64,000 bases of DNA, taken from assembly GCA_002083395.1 (NCBI GenBank), contig LWDH01000015.1:1-64000 (forward strand), given 5' to 3'. The notes under the pieces are model-generated. The model worked only from the letters and a program-made list of their open reading frames with translations, did no database searches and had not been told where the DNA came from. Positions 44,508-54,426 of this stretch are shown here, in pieces. Numbering within the stretch: the stretch's first letter is position 1; each line of letters begins with the position of its first letter. The position numbers and the translations under genes were made by a program. This stretch comes from Proteobacteria bacterium SG_bin4. GTDB taxonomy: Bacteria; Pseudomonadota; Gammaproteobacteria; Burkholderiales; Nitrosomonadaceae.

Positions 44508-47236
44508 TTGTCGCCTACCCCTACTTCGATGCGTAATGGCACACTCAGTGTCAATACATCACCCATCAACTCCGGTAGCATCTTTTGTATCAACTCGACT
44601 TCTTCGTCGGGTACTTCGAGTACCAATTCATCATGAACTTGCATGATAAGCTTACTACGCAGATGATGCTGAGCTAACCAGTTGCGCACTGCGATCATTG
44701 CAAGCTTGATAATATCAGCTGCCGTTCCCTGCATCGGCGCATTGATAGCGGCCCGTTCCGCGCTTTGCCGGCGATTTCCGTTAGCATGATTGATTTCCGG
44801 TAACCACAACCGGCGACCTAATACCGTCTCAACGTAACCATATTTTCTTGCCTTTTCCCGGGTTTGTTGCATGTATTGTTCTACGGCAGGATACCGGGCA
44901 AAGTAGCGTTCCATGTAGGCTCGAGCCACACCACGTTCAACTCCGAGTTGCGCGGCCAATCCAAATTCCGACATGCCGTAAATGAGGCCGAAGTTAATGA
45001 CTTTTGCATATCGGCGTTGCTCTTGATCGACCTGTTCCGGCAATATTCCCAATACTTCAGCAGCGGTTGCTTTGTGTATGTCTTCGCCGGCCGCAAATGC
45101 TTTCAATAAACCTTCGTCTTGCGAAATATGCGCCATGATCCGCAATTCGATTTGGGAATAGTCAGCGGAAATGATTTTGTACCCGGCTGGTGCTATAAAT
45201 GCTTCACGAATCCTGCGGCCTTCCACTGTTCTCACCGGAATATTTTGCAGATTCGGATCCGAGCTTGCTAAGCGCCCTGTCACCGCGACAGCTTGTGCAT
45301 AATTGGTATGCACCCGACCTGTGGTCGGGTTTTTCATTAATGGCAGTTTATCGGTGTAAGTGGATTTCAATTTGGCAAGGCTGCGATAGCTAAGCAGCAA
45401 TTTTGGCAATGGATAGTCGAGCGCCAATTGCTGCAGCACATCTTCATCCGTAGAAGGCACACCGGTCGGTGTTTTTTTGATAACCGGCAACTTCAGCCGG
45501 TTAAATAAAACATCCTGAATTTGCTTTGGGGAATTCAGGTTAAAAGGCAACTCAGCCAGTGCATGTGCTTGTAATTCCAATGCATGGAGTTTCTCACCTA
45601 ATTCATGGCTTTGTTTTTGCAATAACCGGTAATCAAGTAATACGCCATTACGTTCAATCTCAAACAACACCTCCAGAATGGGCATTTCGATGGCGTGATA
45701 GATACCGCTTAACCGATCGTCCTGTGCGATAGCGGGGTATAACGTCTGGTGTAATTGCAGCGTAATATCCGCGTCTTCGCCGGCATATTGTGTCGCATTT
45801 TCAATAGCGACCTGATCGAATCCGATGCGATTGACGCCTTTTCCTGTCACATCATCGTAACTGATTGTTTTAAAATCGAGATGCCGCATAGCCAGATTAT
45901 CCATATTATGCGGCTGGTGCGATTCCAAGACATACGATTGCAATAACGTATCGTGCGCAATTCCTTTCAATTCGATGCCATGATTTGCAAAAATATGCTT
46001 ATCATATTTGATATTCTGCCCTAGCTTGGCCTGAGAATCGTTTTCCAGCCAAGGTTTCAGTTTCTGCAACGCAAAATCCAATGGTATTTGTACCGGCACA
46101 CCCGCATAGCTATGCATTAGCGGCAGATACCCCGCATGGTGTGTTTCCGTCGAGAACGAAATACCGACAAGTTTTGCCTGCATCGGATCAAGGCTGGTTG
46201 TTTCGGTATCCAGAGCAACCAGGGAAGCGGCTTCCAGCCGCTTAAGCCACGCTTCAAAGTCCGTTTCCGATAAAATTGTTTGATAGTTACAGTTACTCGA
46301 ATTCGCCGCTGTAGGATCGCCGTTGGCACTGACTGTTAATGCGCTGGAATGATGGTTGGAATCAACCGAATTTGTTTGATGAGAGCCGCTTTGTTGCTGC
46401 AATTCCCGCAACGAGGCTTTCATATCCAATTTTTCATATAACCGGATCAACGCTTCGATATCTTGGGGTTGCGGTGCAAGCTCGGATATTTTAACCGGCA
46501 ATTTCACGTCGCATTTGATGGTAATTAATTGGCGCGCCGTGTCAAACCAACCCAGTGTTTTGCGTAAATTCTGCCCGATCACTCCTTTGATTTCATCGGC
46601 ATGTGCAATCAAATTGGTTAATGAGCCATATTGCACCAGCCACTTGACCGCCGTTTTAGGACCCACTTTTGGTACACCAGGAACATTATCGGAGGCGTCT
46701 CCTACCAGCATCAAATAATCCAGAATTCGCTCAGGAGGCACGCCGAATTTTGCCAGCACATTGGCTTCATCCAGCACTTCGTTAGTCATGGTATTCACTA
46801 ATGTAATCTGTGGATTAACCAATTGTGCGATATCTTTATCCCCGGTTGAAATGATGCAACGCATGTTTGCTTCAGCCGCCTGTTTTGCCAGAGTGCCGAT
46901 AACGTCATCGGCCTCAACACCGTCAACAATCAGCATCGGCCAGCCCATGGCACGTATGCACGCGTGCAACGGTTCGATCTGAACCGCCAAATCATGCGGC
47001 ATGGCTGGCCGATGCGCTTTATATTCCGGATAAAGCTCGTCGCGGAAGGTTTTACCTTTTGCATCAAATACACACGCGCTATAATCCGCATGATAGTCTT
47101 TGTGCAAGCGTCGAAGCATATTGAGCACGCCATGAATGGCCCCGGTCGGTTCATTATGACGATTACGCAAATCCGGCAACGCATGAAATGCGCGATACAG
47201 ATACGATGAGCCGTCAACCAACAGCAATGTTTTCAT
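44489..47236 (-). CDS. polA: DNA polymerase I
   Basis: Repair and Okazaki-fragment polymerase, 915 residues, with all three domains. The 5'-3' exonuclease (1-290) has VEADDVIGTLAK and GDASDNVPGVPKVGPKTA. The 3'-5' proofreading domain (about 320-510) keeps VALDTETTSLDPM and EDADITLQLH, so proofreading seems intact. The polymerase domain has DYSQIELRIMAH, the RRYAKVINFGLIYGM O-helix and QVHDELVLEVP. The ATG at 47236 has AGGAAA and AAGA nearby upstream. It is divergent from the LOG gene with only 15 bases between starts. Confidence 0.97.
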   Translation of the reverse strand: MKTLLLVDGSSYLYRAFHALPDLRNRHNEPTGAIHGVLNMLRRLHKDYHADYSACVFDAKGKTFRDELYPEYKAHRPAMPHDLAVQIEPLHACIRAMGWPMLIVDGVEADDVIGTLAKQAAEANMRCIISTGDKDIAQLVNPQITLVNTMTNEVLDEANVLAKFGVPPERILDYLMLVGDASDNVPGVPKVGPKTAVKWLVQYGSLTNLIAHADEIKGVIGQNLRKTLGWFDTARQLITIKCDVKLPVKISELAPQPQDIEALIRLYEKLDMKASLRELQQQSGSHQTNSVDSNHHSSALTVSANGDPTAANSSNCNYQTILSETDFEAWLKRLEAASLVALDTETTSLDPMQAKLVGISFSTETHHAGYLPLMHSYAGVPVQIPLDFALQKLKPWLENDSQAKLGQNIKYDKHIFANHGIELKGIAHDTLLQSYVLESHQPHNMDNLAMRHLDFKTISYDDVTGKGVNRIGFDQVAIENATQYAGEDADITLQLHQTLYPAIAQDDRLSGIYHAIEMPILEVLFEIERNGVLLDYRLLQKQSHELGEKLHALELQAHALAELPFNLNSPKQIQDVLFNRLKLPVIKKTPTGVPSTDEDVLQQLALDYPLPKLLLSYRSLAKLKSTYTDKLPLMKNPTTGRVHTNYAQAVAVTGRLASSDPNLQNIPVRTVEGRRIREAFIAPAGYKIISADYSQIELRIMAHISQDEGLLKAFAAGEDIHKATAAEVLGILPEQVDQEQRRYAKVINFGLIYGMSEFGLAAQLGVERGVARAYMERYFARYPAVEQYMQQTREKARKYGYVETVLGRRLWLPEINHANGNRRQSAERAAINAPMQGTAADIIKLAMIAVRNWLAQHHLRSKLIMQVHDELVLEVPDEEVELIQKMLPELMGDVLTLSVPLRIEVGVGDNWEQAH

Positions 47237-47251
47237 TCTTCTAAATTTCCT

Positions 47252-47971
47252 ATGAGCCTACAAGATAAATTGAATACCCAAATGTCCGTCGAAAAACCCT
47301 GGTCGGCCAAAGAATCCTGGCGATTGTTCGGGATTATGGCAGAATTTGTCGAAGGTACAGAGCGTCTCGATACGATTCAACCGGCAGTCAGCATTTTCGG
47401 CAGCGCCCGGACTCGCCCCGACAACCCGCACTATCAATTAGCCGAGCAAATTGCAAAGCAACTTTCCGATGCCGGATTTGCGGTGATTTCAGGCGGTGGT
47501 CCCGGTATCATGGAAGCTGCCAATAAAGGTGCATTTTATGGAAAGTCTCCCAGTATCGGTCTCAATATCCAGTTACCGCACGAACAGCACCGCAATCCCT
47601 ACCAAGATATCAGCCAAACTTTCCGGCACTTTTTTGCACGTAAATATATGTTTGTCAAATTTGCGACTGCCTATGTTGTTCTTCCGGGAGGCTTTGGCAC
47701 CTTGGACGAATTAATGGAAGCATTGACCCTTGTTCAAACCGGAAAAACCCGCAAAATGCCGATTATCCTCGTATATTCGGATTTCTGGCGCGGATTGCTG
47801 GATTGGTTTAAAAAAGCATTGATTGCTGAAGGTTTCATTTCGGTCGACGACATGAATTTAATTCAAGTGATTGATGAACCCGAACAAGTAGTCAAAGCAA
47901 TCTTTCAGTATTACGAAACCAGCGGATTCGAACTGACAGCCGCAGAAAAAGAAATTCAGCTCAATTTATAA
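47252..47971 (+). CDS. LOG-family nucleoside 5'-monophosphate phosphoribohydrolase
   Basis: A 239-residue Rossmann-like protein of the LOG/TIGR00730 family. The signature motifs GGGPGIMEAANKGA and PGGFGTLDELMEAL are both intact. Family members split cytokinin or AMP-like nucleotides to the free base and ribose 5-phosphate; in bacteria the real substrate is often a purine monophosphate. The start lacks a Shine-Dalgarno and lies 15 bases from polA's start, so ATG at 47282 remains possible. Confidence 0.9.
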   Translation: MSLQDKLNTQMSVEKPWSAKESWRLFGIMAEFVEGTERLDTIQPAVSIFGSARTRPDNPHYQLAEQIAKQLSDAGFAVISGGGPGIMEAANKGAFYGKSPSIGLNIQLPHEQHRNPYQDISQTFRHFFARKYMFVKFATAYVVLPGGFGTLDELMEALTLVQTGKTRKMPIILVYSDFWRGLLDWFKKALIAEGFISVDDMNLIQVIDEPEQVVKAIFQYYETSGFELTAAEKEIQLNL

Positions 47972-48029
47972 CTTAGGTGAACAATTTTAGGTAAAATACC
48001 CCGTATATCTGGACTTACCGGCAACCGAC

Positions 48030-48431
48030 ATGCACCTGCATCGACTTACTCTAATCCTGCTGCTTAGCATCGCAACACCGACTATGGCGCAATCTGAACA
48101 GCCCAAGCAAGCGAAAAAACCGTCACACCCGGAAAACTTAATTCCTTTACCCGAGCCACCGGAATTACCGGCGGAATTGGCGGACCCGCCACCGCATCAA
48201 CCGGATATTCAAGCGGATCCCGAACTGGAAACACAAGTGACCATCATTAAACGCGGGGAGGATATTATCGAAGAGCATCGTGTGAATGGAGAGTTACTGA
48301 TGATTAAAGTCATACCTCGCATCGGTCCGCCGTATTACCTGAAAAAAAATACCGCGCGAGACTATCACAATCATCCCGGTGAGGCCGGTATTGATGTCAG
48401 CCCACCGATGTGGCAGATATTGAAATTCTAG
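48030..48431 (+). CDS. DUF2782 domain protein, exported
   Basis: A 133-residue exported protein with a signal peptide (residues 1-20, MHLHRLTLILLLSIATPTMA), a Pro/Glu-rich linker (EPPELPAELADPPPH) and a compact C-terminal domain around VTIIKRGEDIIEEHRVNG and PRIGPPYYL, the DUF2782 pattern. In related beta- and gammaproteobacteria this small gene often lies between polA and thrB, as here. Function unknown. Confidence 0.85.
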   Translation: MHLHRLTLILLLSIATPTMAQSEQPKQAKKPSHPENLIPLPEPPELPAELADPPPHQPDIQADPELETQVTIIKRGEDIIEEHRVNGELLMIKVIPRIGPPYYLKKNTARDYHNHPGEAGIDVSPPMWQILKF

Positions 48432-48504
48432 TTGAGAAAAATTACACAACCAACTGTATTAAATGAATCTATTTTATCCTCTCGTTTTCTTTTTCAACTA
48501 ATCC

Positions 48505-49455
48505 ATGTCTGTTTTCACCCCCGTCACGGATAGCCAACTTGCAGTCTGGTTAAAAGATTACTCGCTCGGTCAGCTGGTGCATTTACAAGGCATATCATCC
48601 GGTATCGAAAATACCAACTACTTCGTGACGACAACGAAGGGTAAATACGTATTAACGCTTTTTGAAAAATTAACCAGCGCAGAATTACCTTATTACCTGA
48701 ATTTAATGGCACATTTAGCGCGGCGCGGTATCCCGTGCCCGGCTCCGATTCCCAGAATGGATCAGCGATTGCTCGGTGAATTGAATGGCAAACCCGCTAC
48801 GATCGTTACGTGTTTACCCGGACAGTCCGTGCTATCGCCAACCGATGCGCAATGCGCCGAAGTTGGCGCCATGCTGGCAAACATGCATATCACGGGACAA
48901 TCGTATACCGGCCACATGGATAACCCGCGAGGATCTGCCTGGCGGCAAGCAAGAGCGCCGGAAGTTGCGCCGTTCTTATCCGCTACCGATCAATCTTTGT
49001 TAGCCAGTGAGTTGGATTTTCACCGCAAAATGCCAGTCAGTGTGTTACCGGGCGGCGTCATTCATGCGGATCTGTTTCGCGATAATATCTTGTTTATCGA
49101 TCATCATATCGGTGGTGTGATTGATTTCTACTTTGCCTGTAACGATATTTTCTTGTACGACTTGGCGATTACCGTCAACGATTGGTGCATGACCGAAGAC
49201 AAAGTGCTGGATGAGCAACGCACGCTGCCGCTGATGAAAGCCTATCACGCTATCCGTCCGCTCACAGCATCAGAACACGCATCCTGGCCCGCGATGCTGC
49301 GCGCGGGTGCGTTGCGGTTCTGGATTTCACGGCTTTATGATTATTATTTGCCACGCGCGGGGGAATTAACGCACGCCAAAGATCCAACGCATTTCCGCGA
49401 TATCTTACAAAACCATATCGCTAATACCGAGAAACTACAGCAGCTTTGGGTGTAG
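48505..49455 (+). CDS. thrB: Homoserine kinase, choline-kinase-like type
   Basis: Phosphorylates homoserine in threonine synthesis. The 316-residue protein is of the APH/choline-kinase-like ThrB type, not the GHMP type of E. coli. Kinase motifs are GIENTNYFVTT (nucleotide loop), VIHADLFRDNILF (catalytic Asp with Asn) and GVIDFYFACND (metal Asp). It starts MSVFTPVTDSQLAVWL and is followed by a BPSS1780-type membrane gene. Context with polA and the DUF2782 gene is usual in betaproteobacteria. Confidence 0.95.
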   Translation: MSVFTPVTDSQLAVWLKDYSLGQLVHLQGISSGIENTNYFVTTTKGKYVLTLFEKLTSAELPYYLNLMAHLARRGIPCPAPIPRMDQRLLGELNGKPATIVTCLPGQSVLSPTDAQCAEVGAMLANMHITGQSYTGHMDNPRGSAWRQARAPEVAPFLSATDQSLLASELDFHRKMPVSVLPGGVIHADLFRDNILFIDHHIGGVIDFYFACNDIFLYDLAITVNDWCMTEDKVLDEQRTLPLMKAYHAIRPLTASEHASWPAMLRAGALRFWISRLYDYYLPRAGELTHAKDPTHFRDILQNHIANTEKLQQLWV

Positions 49456-49502
49456 CTGCTCATATTCATTCTGATCATTGCAATTTAACTGGAGACACAT
49501 CC

Positions 49503-50483
49503 ATGGAAATTCACCAAGTCAACGCAAAACAAGGGCTGCAATGGATTTTAAGCGGCTTCTATCTTTTTGCTAAAGCACCGCTTGCTTGGGTATTTGTATG
49601 CTTTACGCTCATGCTGGTTGCCATGACGATTGCGCTGATACCGATGCTGGGGCAATTCATTTTCACGTTGATTTCACCAGTTTTTCTTGCCGGAATCATG
49701 ATAGGTTGCAGAGACATGGAACAAGGTAAGACGCTTGAAATTGCGCACCTGTTTGCGGCATTTAAGCATAATGCAGCGTCATTAATTACCATCGGAGGTA
49801 TCTATCTCATTGGGCAAGTATTGATTCTCGGTTTGGTCATGCTCATCGGCGGATCTCAGATGACCGACATGATGCTATATGGCAAAAGAGTTGACGAAAC
49901 CCAATTGATGGGAGTTATGAGTAGCTTCCTGACATCAATACTGCTGGCCTTGACACTCTCCATTCCATTGATGATGGCTTCCTGGTTTTCCCCGTTGTTA
50001 GTCGTTTTTCATGATATTGAACCGATTCCTGCAATGCAAAAGAGTTTTTTTGCCTGTTTGAAAAATATTATTCCATTTCAAATTTATGGCATCGTTCTGA
50101 TTATCTTGACCATTATCAGCGTCATGCCGTATGGGGTTGGGCTGGTTGTATTGATTCCTACAATTTTTGCATCGATTTATGTGAGTTACAAAGATATCTT
50201 TCTAAAAGAACCTATTCGCTTTAAAAATACGAATAATCAACCGGATTTTCAGAAAGCCAATTGGAGTAACAGCGATGACGAATCAAGCTCGAATGACAAT
50301 CACAAAAAAACGGAAACAACAGCTTCCGCTGAGACTACGCTAACAGAATTGGATGAACTGGTGGAATGCGCGCAGTGCCATCTACGCATTCCACGCCACG
50401 AAGCGATTACTGACAAAGAACATTTTTATTGCAGCAATAAACACCGTGAGCAACATCAAGCGACACAACAATCAACTGAATAA
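49503..50483 (+). CDS. BPSS1780-family membrane protein with C-terminal zinc-finger-like tail
   Basis: A 326-residue protein with about five to six transmembrane helices in residues 20-235, of the BPSS1780 family (function unknown). After a charged, disordered linker (about 245-290) comes a tail with CAQCHLRIPRHEA and HFYCSNKHREQH, which resembles PP0621-type putative zinc-binding proteins usually found as a separate small protein. The ATG at 49503 follows GGAGACACATCC; an upstream frame to 49446 overlaps thrB and adds an unlikely N-terminus. It may be cotranscribed with thrB. The fusion is the notable point. Confidence 0.85.
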   Translation: MEIHQVNAKQGLQWILSGFYLFAKAPLAWVFVCFTLMLVAMTIALIPMLGQFIFTLISPVFLAGIMIGCRDMEQGKTLEIAHLFAAFKHNAASLITIGGIYLIGQVLILGLVMLIGGSQMTDMMLYGKRVDETQLMGVMSSFLTSILLALTLSIPLMMASWFSPLLVVFHDIEPIPAMQKSFFACLKNIIPFQIYGIVLIILTIISVMPYGVGLVVLIPTIFASIYVSYKDIFLKEPIRFKNTNNQPDFQKANWSNSDDESSSNDNHKKTETTASAETTLTELDELVECAQCHLRIPRHEAITDKEHFYCSNKHREQHQATQQSTE

Positions 50484-50511
50484 TCAATACACATTTACAG
50501 TATATAGCCGG

Positions 50512-51711
50512 TTATAAAGCTTCAAAAATACCGGCAGCTCCCATACCGCTGCCGATGCACATGGTAACCATACCGTACTTTTTGTGATGACGCCGGAGAC
50601 CATGCAATAAGGTTGCCACCCGGATAGAGCCAGTCGCTCCCAACGGATGACCAAGTGCAATGGCGCCACCGAGCGGATTTACTTTAGTGCGATCCAGATT
50701 CAAATCACGGATGACGGCAAGACTTTGCGCAGCAAACGCTTCGTTTAATTCAATCCAATCCAAGTCATCCTGATTGATGCCGGTTTGTTGCAATACCTTT
50801 GGAATCGCTTTAATCGGACCAACGCCCATAATTTCCGGCGGTACACCGGCCACCGAGAACCCCACGAAGCGTCCAAGCGGTGCTAGGTTAAAACGTTTCA
50901 ACGCTGCTTCGCTCATTAGCACTACTGCGCCCGCGCCATCCGACATTTGTGAACTATTTCCCGCAGTTACAGAACCTTTCGCGGCAAAAACCGGGCGCAA
51001 TTTTGCAAGTGCCTCCAAACTGGTATCCGCTCGTGGTCCTTCGTCAGTATCTTTGACAGCGATTTCTTCCCGTATCGTATGTGTCATCAGATCAGGGCGC
51101 TTTTCATCGACGGTATACGGTGCAATTTCATCGTTGAATTCTCCGTTTGCGGTTGCCTTAATCGCTCGTTGATGACTGGTTAATGCAAATTCGTCTTGAT
51201 CTTCGCGTGATACTTTCCACTGCTCAGCGACTTTTTCAGCCGTCATTCCCATACCATAGGCAATCGCGACATTTTCTTCGTGTTGAAACATCACTGGATT
51301 CATTGCGACTTTATTACCCATCATCGGTACCATACTCATACTTTCGGTTCCTCCGGCAATCATGACATCTGCTTCGCCCAAGCGGATACGATCTGCTGCC
51401 AACGCTACGGATTGCAAGCCGGACGCGCAGAAACGATTGACTGTCATGCCGGCCACGCTATTCGGTAAACCTGCCAGCAGCAAAGCTACACGGGCGACAT
51501 TGATACCCTGCTCCGCTTCCGGCATGGCGCAACCGACTATCACATCATCAATCGCGGCGGGATCCAGTCCTTCGCATTGTTTTATTACTGTCCGCAATAC
51601 ATGCACCAGCATGTCGTCAGGCCGCACGTTTTTAAACATACCGCGCGGGGCTTTGCCAACCGGCGTACGCGCGGCAGCTACAATATAAGCTTCTTGAGTT
51701 TGCTTTGTCAT
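50512..51711 (-). CDS. fadA: Acetyl-CoA acyltransferase (thiolase)
   Basis: A 399-residue thiolase that cleaves 3-ketoacyl-CoA with CoA, or condenses acetyl-CoA in reverse. The nucleophilic cysteine motif NRFCASGLQSVALAAD, the His motif GHPLGATG and the C-terminal CIGSGMGAAGIFE are intact. It lies 22 bases downstream of the FadB-like gene in the same direction, forming the trifunctional beta-oxidation complex. The symbol is by function; the family also covers AtoB/PaaJ-like enzymes. Confidence 0.93.
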   Translation of the reverse strand: MTKQTQEAYIVAAARTPVGKAPRGMFKNVRPDDMLVHVLRTVIKQCEGLDPAAIDDVIVGCAMPEAEQGINVARVALLLAGLPNSVAGMTVNRFCASGLQSVALAADRIRLGEADVMIAGGTESMSMVPMMGNKVAMNPVMFQHEENVAIAYGMGMTAEKVAEQWKVSREDQDEFALTSHQRAIKATANGEFNDEIAPYTVDEKRPDLMTHTIREEIAVKDTDEGPRADTSLEALAKLRPVFAAKGSVTAGNSSQMSDGAGAVVLMSEAALKRFNLAPLGRFVGFSVAGVPPEIMGVGPIKAIPKVLQQTGINQDDLDWIELNEAFAAQSLAVIRDLNLDRTKVNPLGGAIALGHPLGATGSIRVATLLHGLRRHHKKYGMVTMCIGSGMGAAGIFEAL

Positions 51712-51733
51712 AGGATCTCCGTGAATCGTAATA

Positions 51734-54268
51734 TCAGTTTCTCAGCGGTTTACCGGTTTTAAGCGTGTATTCGATTCGTGCTTGGGTTTTTTCAGTAGCC
51801 AGCAATTCCATGAAAGCGGTGCGTTCCAGCTCCAGAAACCAGTCTTCATCAACCAGGCTGCCAGGTGTCAGATCGCCACCGCACATTACGTGAGCAACTT
51901 TATTTGCAATCAGATTGTCATGCTCGGAAATGAATCCACCTTCGCGCATGTTAATCAATTGACTTTGAATGGTTGCAATGCCGGTATTGCCAGCAACTGG
52001 TATTTCGCGCATCGGCAATGGGGGGCGATAACCGGCTTCCGCCAAGGCTAATGCCTGCGCCTTAGCGGCATGCAACAACTCGAATCGGTGCATCACCACA
52101 ATATCGGCTTGCCGCAAGTAACCGAGTTCCTTTGCTTGCTCCGCGCTTTTGGCCAATTCCGCCATTGCCACCGTTTGGAAATAGTATTTCAAATGCGGGA
52201 ATGGATCGCCATCCCTGGCGCTTTGCGCAGCCCGCATGGCCAATTCTTTGCAACCGCCGCCTGCCGGTAACAACCCGACACCGGTTTCCACCAAGCCAAT
52301 ATAGCTTTCCATGGTTGCGACCGCACGGTCACAATGCATGACAAATTCGCAGCCACCGCCCAGCGCCAAACCATCGACAGCCGCGACCGTCGGAATCATC
52401 GAATAACGTAATCTTTGCGAAGTTCGTTGAAATTGCTGAATCATCGATTCGACTTCCGCCAGTTTCTTGGCCATTAAGGCATCAGCAAGATCCAGTTCGC
52501 GCGCAACCTGAAGCACCGCGGCTTGCGTTGTTTTTCTTAATTTTTTCAATAGCATTTGGAATGCTGTTGGCGGTTGAGGCGGCGTTGGCTGAGTATTGCC
52601 TGGCTGCACCTCAGGTTTAGGTTTTTCCGTGGCTTTTTGCAAATTCGCGCCGACGGAAAAAGGCGGCTCCGTCTGCCAAATCACCAAGGCCTGCCAGTTT
52701 TGCTCGGCTTCTTTGATCGCCTGTTGGATACCTTCCAGCACATCAATGCCGATCGTATGCATTTTACTTTTAAAGCTAAGCACGGCGATTTTATCGCCGG
52801 TGTGCCATAACCTCACCGCCCCGGTTTCAAATATGGTTTCGCCATACGTTGCAGCTTCACCGGTTAATCGATCAGGGAAAAGCTGGCGCCGGTAAACCGG
52901 TAATTGTGACCGTGCATGGAATTGACCGGCGGCGGGGGCGAATGATCCTATTGGGGAATGCACTACTGGCGGGGTATCATTGGCGATTGTCAGCACCCAG
53001 GAAGGTAATGGCGTTTGTGCCATGCTTTTGCCAGCATCAATATCTTCCTGTATCCAGTCGGCTATTGGCTTCCATCCCGCAGTCTGCCAAATTTCAAAGG
53101 GCCCCTGATTCCAGCCGAAACCCCAGCGCATCGCCAGATCGAGATCACGTGCATTGTCGGCGATCGTTTCGAGTTGTATCGCACAGTAATGAAATAAATC
53201 GCGGAATATCGACCACAAAAATTGCGCCTGTGGCTGGGAACTGTTGCGTAATGCAGCAAATTTTTCGACAGGAGAACTATATTTCAACAACCGTTTGAGA
53301 TCTTCGTCGACCTCCGCGCCCGACAACCGGTATTCTCGAGTGTGCCGGTCCAAAACATGAATTTCATTTTTGATTTTTTGATAGACGCCGCGCTTCACTT
53401 TTTCTCCAAGCGCCCCTGCTTCAATCAATCCTTGCAGCCAATCCGGAACCTCGAAATAGCGATGCCAAGGATCATCCGGTAAGGTATCGCGCATGGTGTT
53501 GATGACATGCGCCAAAGTATCCAGCCCCACGACGTCCGCGGTACGGAAAGTCGCGCTTTTGGGCCGGCCGATCAATGCGCCGGTCAGGGCGTCAACCTGA
53601 TCAAAGCCGAGATTGAATGAACGTCCGTGATGCATCGTCGCCAGCAATGAAAATACGCCAATGCGGTTCGCGATGAAATTCGGTGTATCTTTTGCCCGGA
53701 TTACGCCCTTGCCTAAAAAAGTTACAAGAAATTCTTCCAGATGATCCAGCATCGCTGCATCGCTGGTTTGACAAGGTATCAACTCAACCAAATGCATGTA
53801 GCGCGGCGGATTGAAAAAATGAATACCGCAGAACCGGTGGCGCAAAGTTTCTGGAAATGCTTCAGCGAGCTGATTGATCGACAATCCCGAAGTGTTGCTG
53901 GCGAACACGGTACGTTCACCCAAAAAAGGCGCAATTTTCACATACAAGTCGCGTTTCCAGTCCATGCGCTCTGCAATCGCTTCAATGACCAGATCACAAT
54001 CTCTCAGCAATTCGAGATGTTGATCATAGTTCGCCGGTTGAATACAGGATGCTTTGGATTTAACGGATAATGGCGCAGGTTCTTGCTTTCTGAGTTTATC
54101 GACGGCCTTGATCACATTGCGGTTGGGATTGTCCGCTTCGCCCGGCAACTCGAACAATAGCGTTTCGATATTCGCATTCACCAAGTGTGCTGCGATTTGC
54201 GCACCCATTACGCCAGCTCCAAGTACCGCGGCTTTCCGCACTAAGAAACGCTGATCACTCAATTTCAC
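51734..54268 (-). CDS. 3-Hydroxyacyl-CoA dehydrogenase/enoyl-CoA hydratase
   Basis: An 844-residue bifunctional beta-oxidation enzyme with the dehydrogenase domain first (AAVLGAGVMGAQIAAHLVNA, residues about 10-300, NAD-binding) and an enoyl-CoA hydratase/isomerase-like region near the C-terminus (VDGLALGGGCEFVMHCDRAV, then LVETGVGLLPAGGGCKEL). This order is opposite to E. coli FadB and typical of the long betaproteobacterial enzyme. Between them is a Gln/Pro-rich stretch (PKPEVQPGNTQPTPPQ). It precedes the thiolase gene. Such a fatty-acid pathway is unexpected as an energy route in an ammonia oxidiser and may serve membrane lipid turnover. Confidence 0.93.
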   Translation of the reverse strand: MKLSDQRFLVRKAAVLGAGVMGAQIAAHLVNANIETLLFELPGEADNPNRNVIKAVDKLRKQEPAPLSVKSKASCIQPANYDQHLELLRDCDLVIEAIAERMDWKRDLYVKIAPFLGERTVFASNTSGLSINQLAEAFPETLRHRFCGIHFFNPPRYMHLVELIPCQTSDAAMLDHLEEFLVTFLGKGVIRAKDTPNFIANRIGVFSLLATMHHGRSFNLGFDQVDALTGALIGRPKSATFRTADVVGLDTLAHVINTMRDTLPDDPWHRYFEVPDWLQGLIEAGALGEKVKRGVYQKIKNEIHVLDRHTREYRLSGAEVDEDLKRLLKYSSPVEKFAALRNSSQPQAQFLWSIFRDLFHYCAIQLETIADNARDLDLAMRWGFGWNQGPFEIWQTAGWKPIADWIQEDIDAGKSMAQTPLPSWVLTIANDTPPVVHSPIGSFAPAAGQFHARSQLPVYRRQLFPDRLTGEAATYGETIFETGAVRLWHTGDKIAVLSFKSKMHTIGIDVLEGIQQAIKEAEQNWQALVIWQTEPPFSVGANLQKATEKPKPEVQPGNTQPTPPQPPTAFQMLLKKLRKTTQAAVLQVARELDLADALMAKKLAEVESMIQQFQRTSQRLRYSMIPTVAAVDGLALGGGCEFVMHCDRAVATMESYIGLVETGVGLLPAGGGCKELAMRAAQSARDGDPFPHLKYYFQTVAMAELAKSAEQAKELGYLRQADIVVMHRFELLHAAKAQALALAEAGYRPPLPMREIPVAGNTGIATIQSQLINMREGGFISEHDNLIANKVAHVMCGGDLTPGSLVDEDWFLELERTAFMELLATEKTQARIEYTLKTGKPLRN

Positions 54269-54426
54269 CTCCTGCCGAATCCGGTTGATTATTGATTAGC
54301 CTGCTTTGCTTAGAAGAGTACAAGCATGAAGACCAAAGCGCAAGCGTGATGAGTAGCCGCAGTGAAAGCGATGCTTACGCGTGGGCTTCAAGCTGGTGAG
54401 AAAGCAACAAAGATTGCATCGCCACC

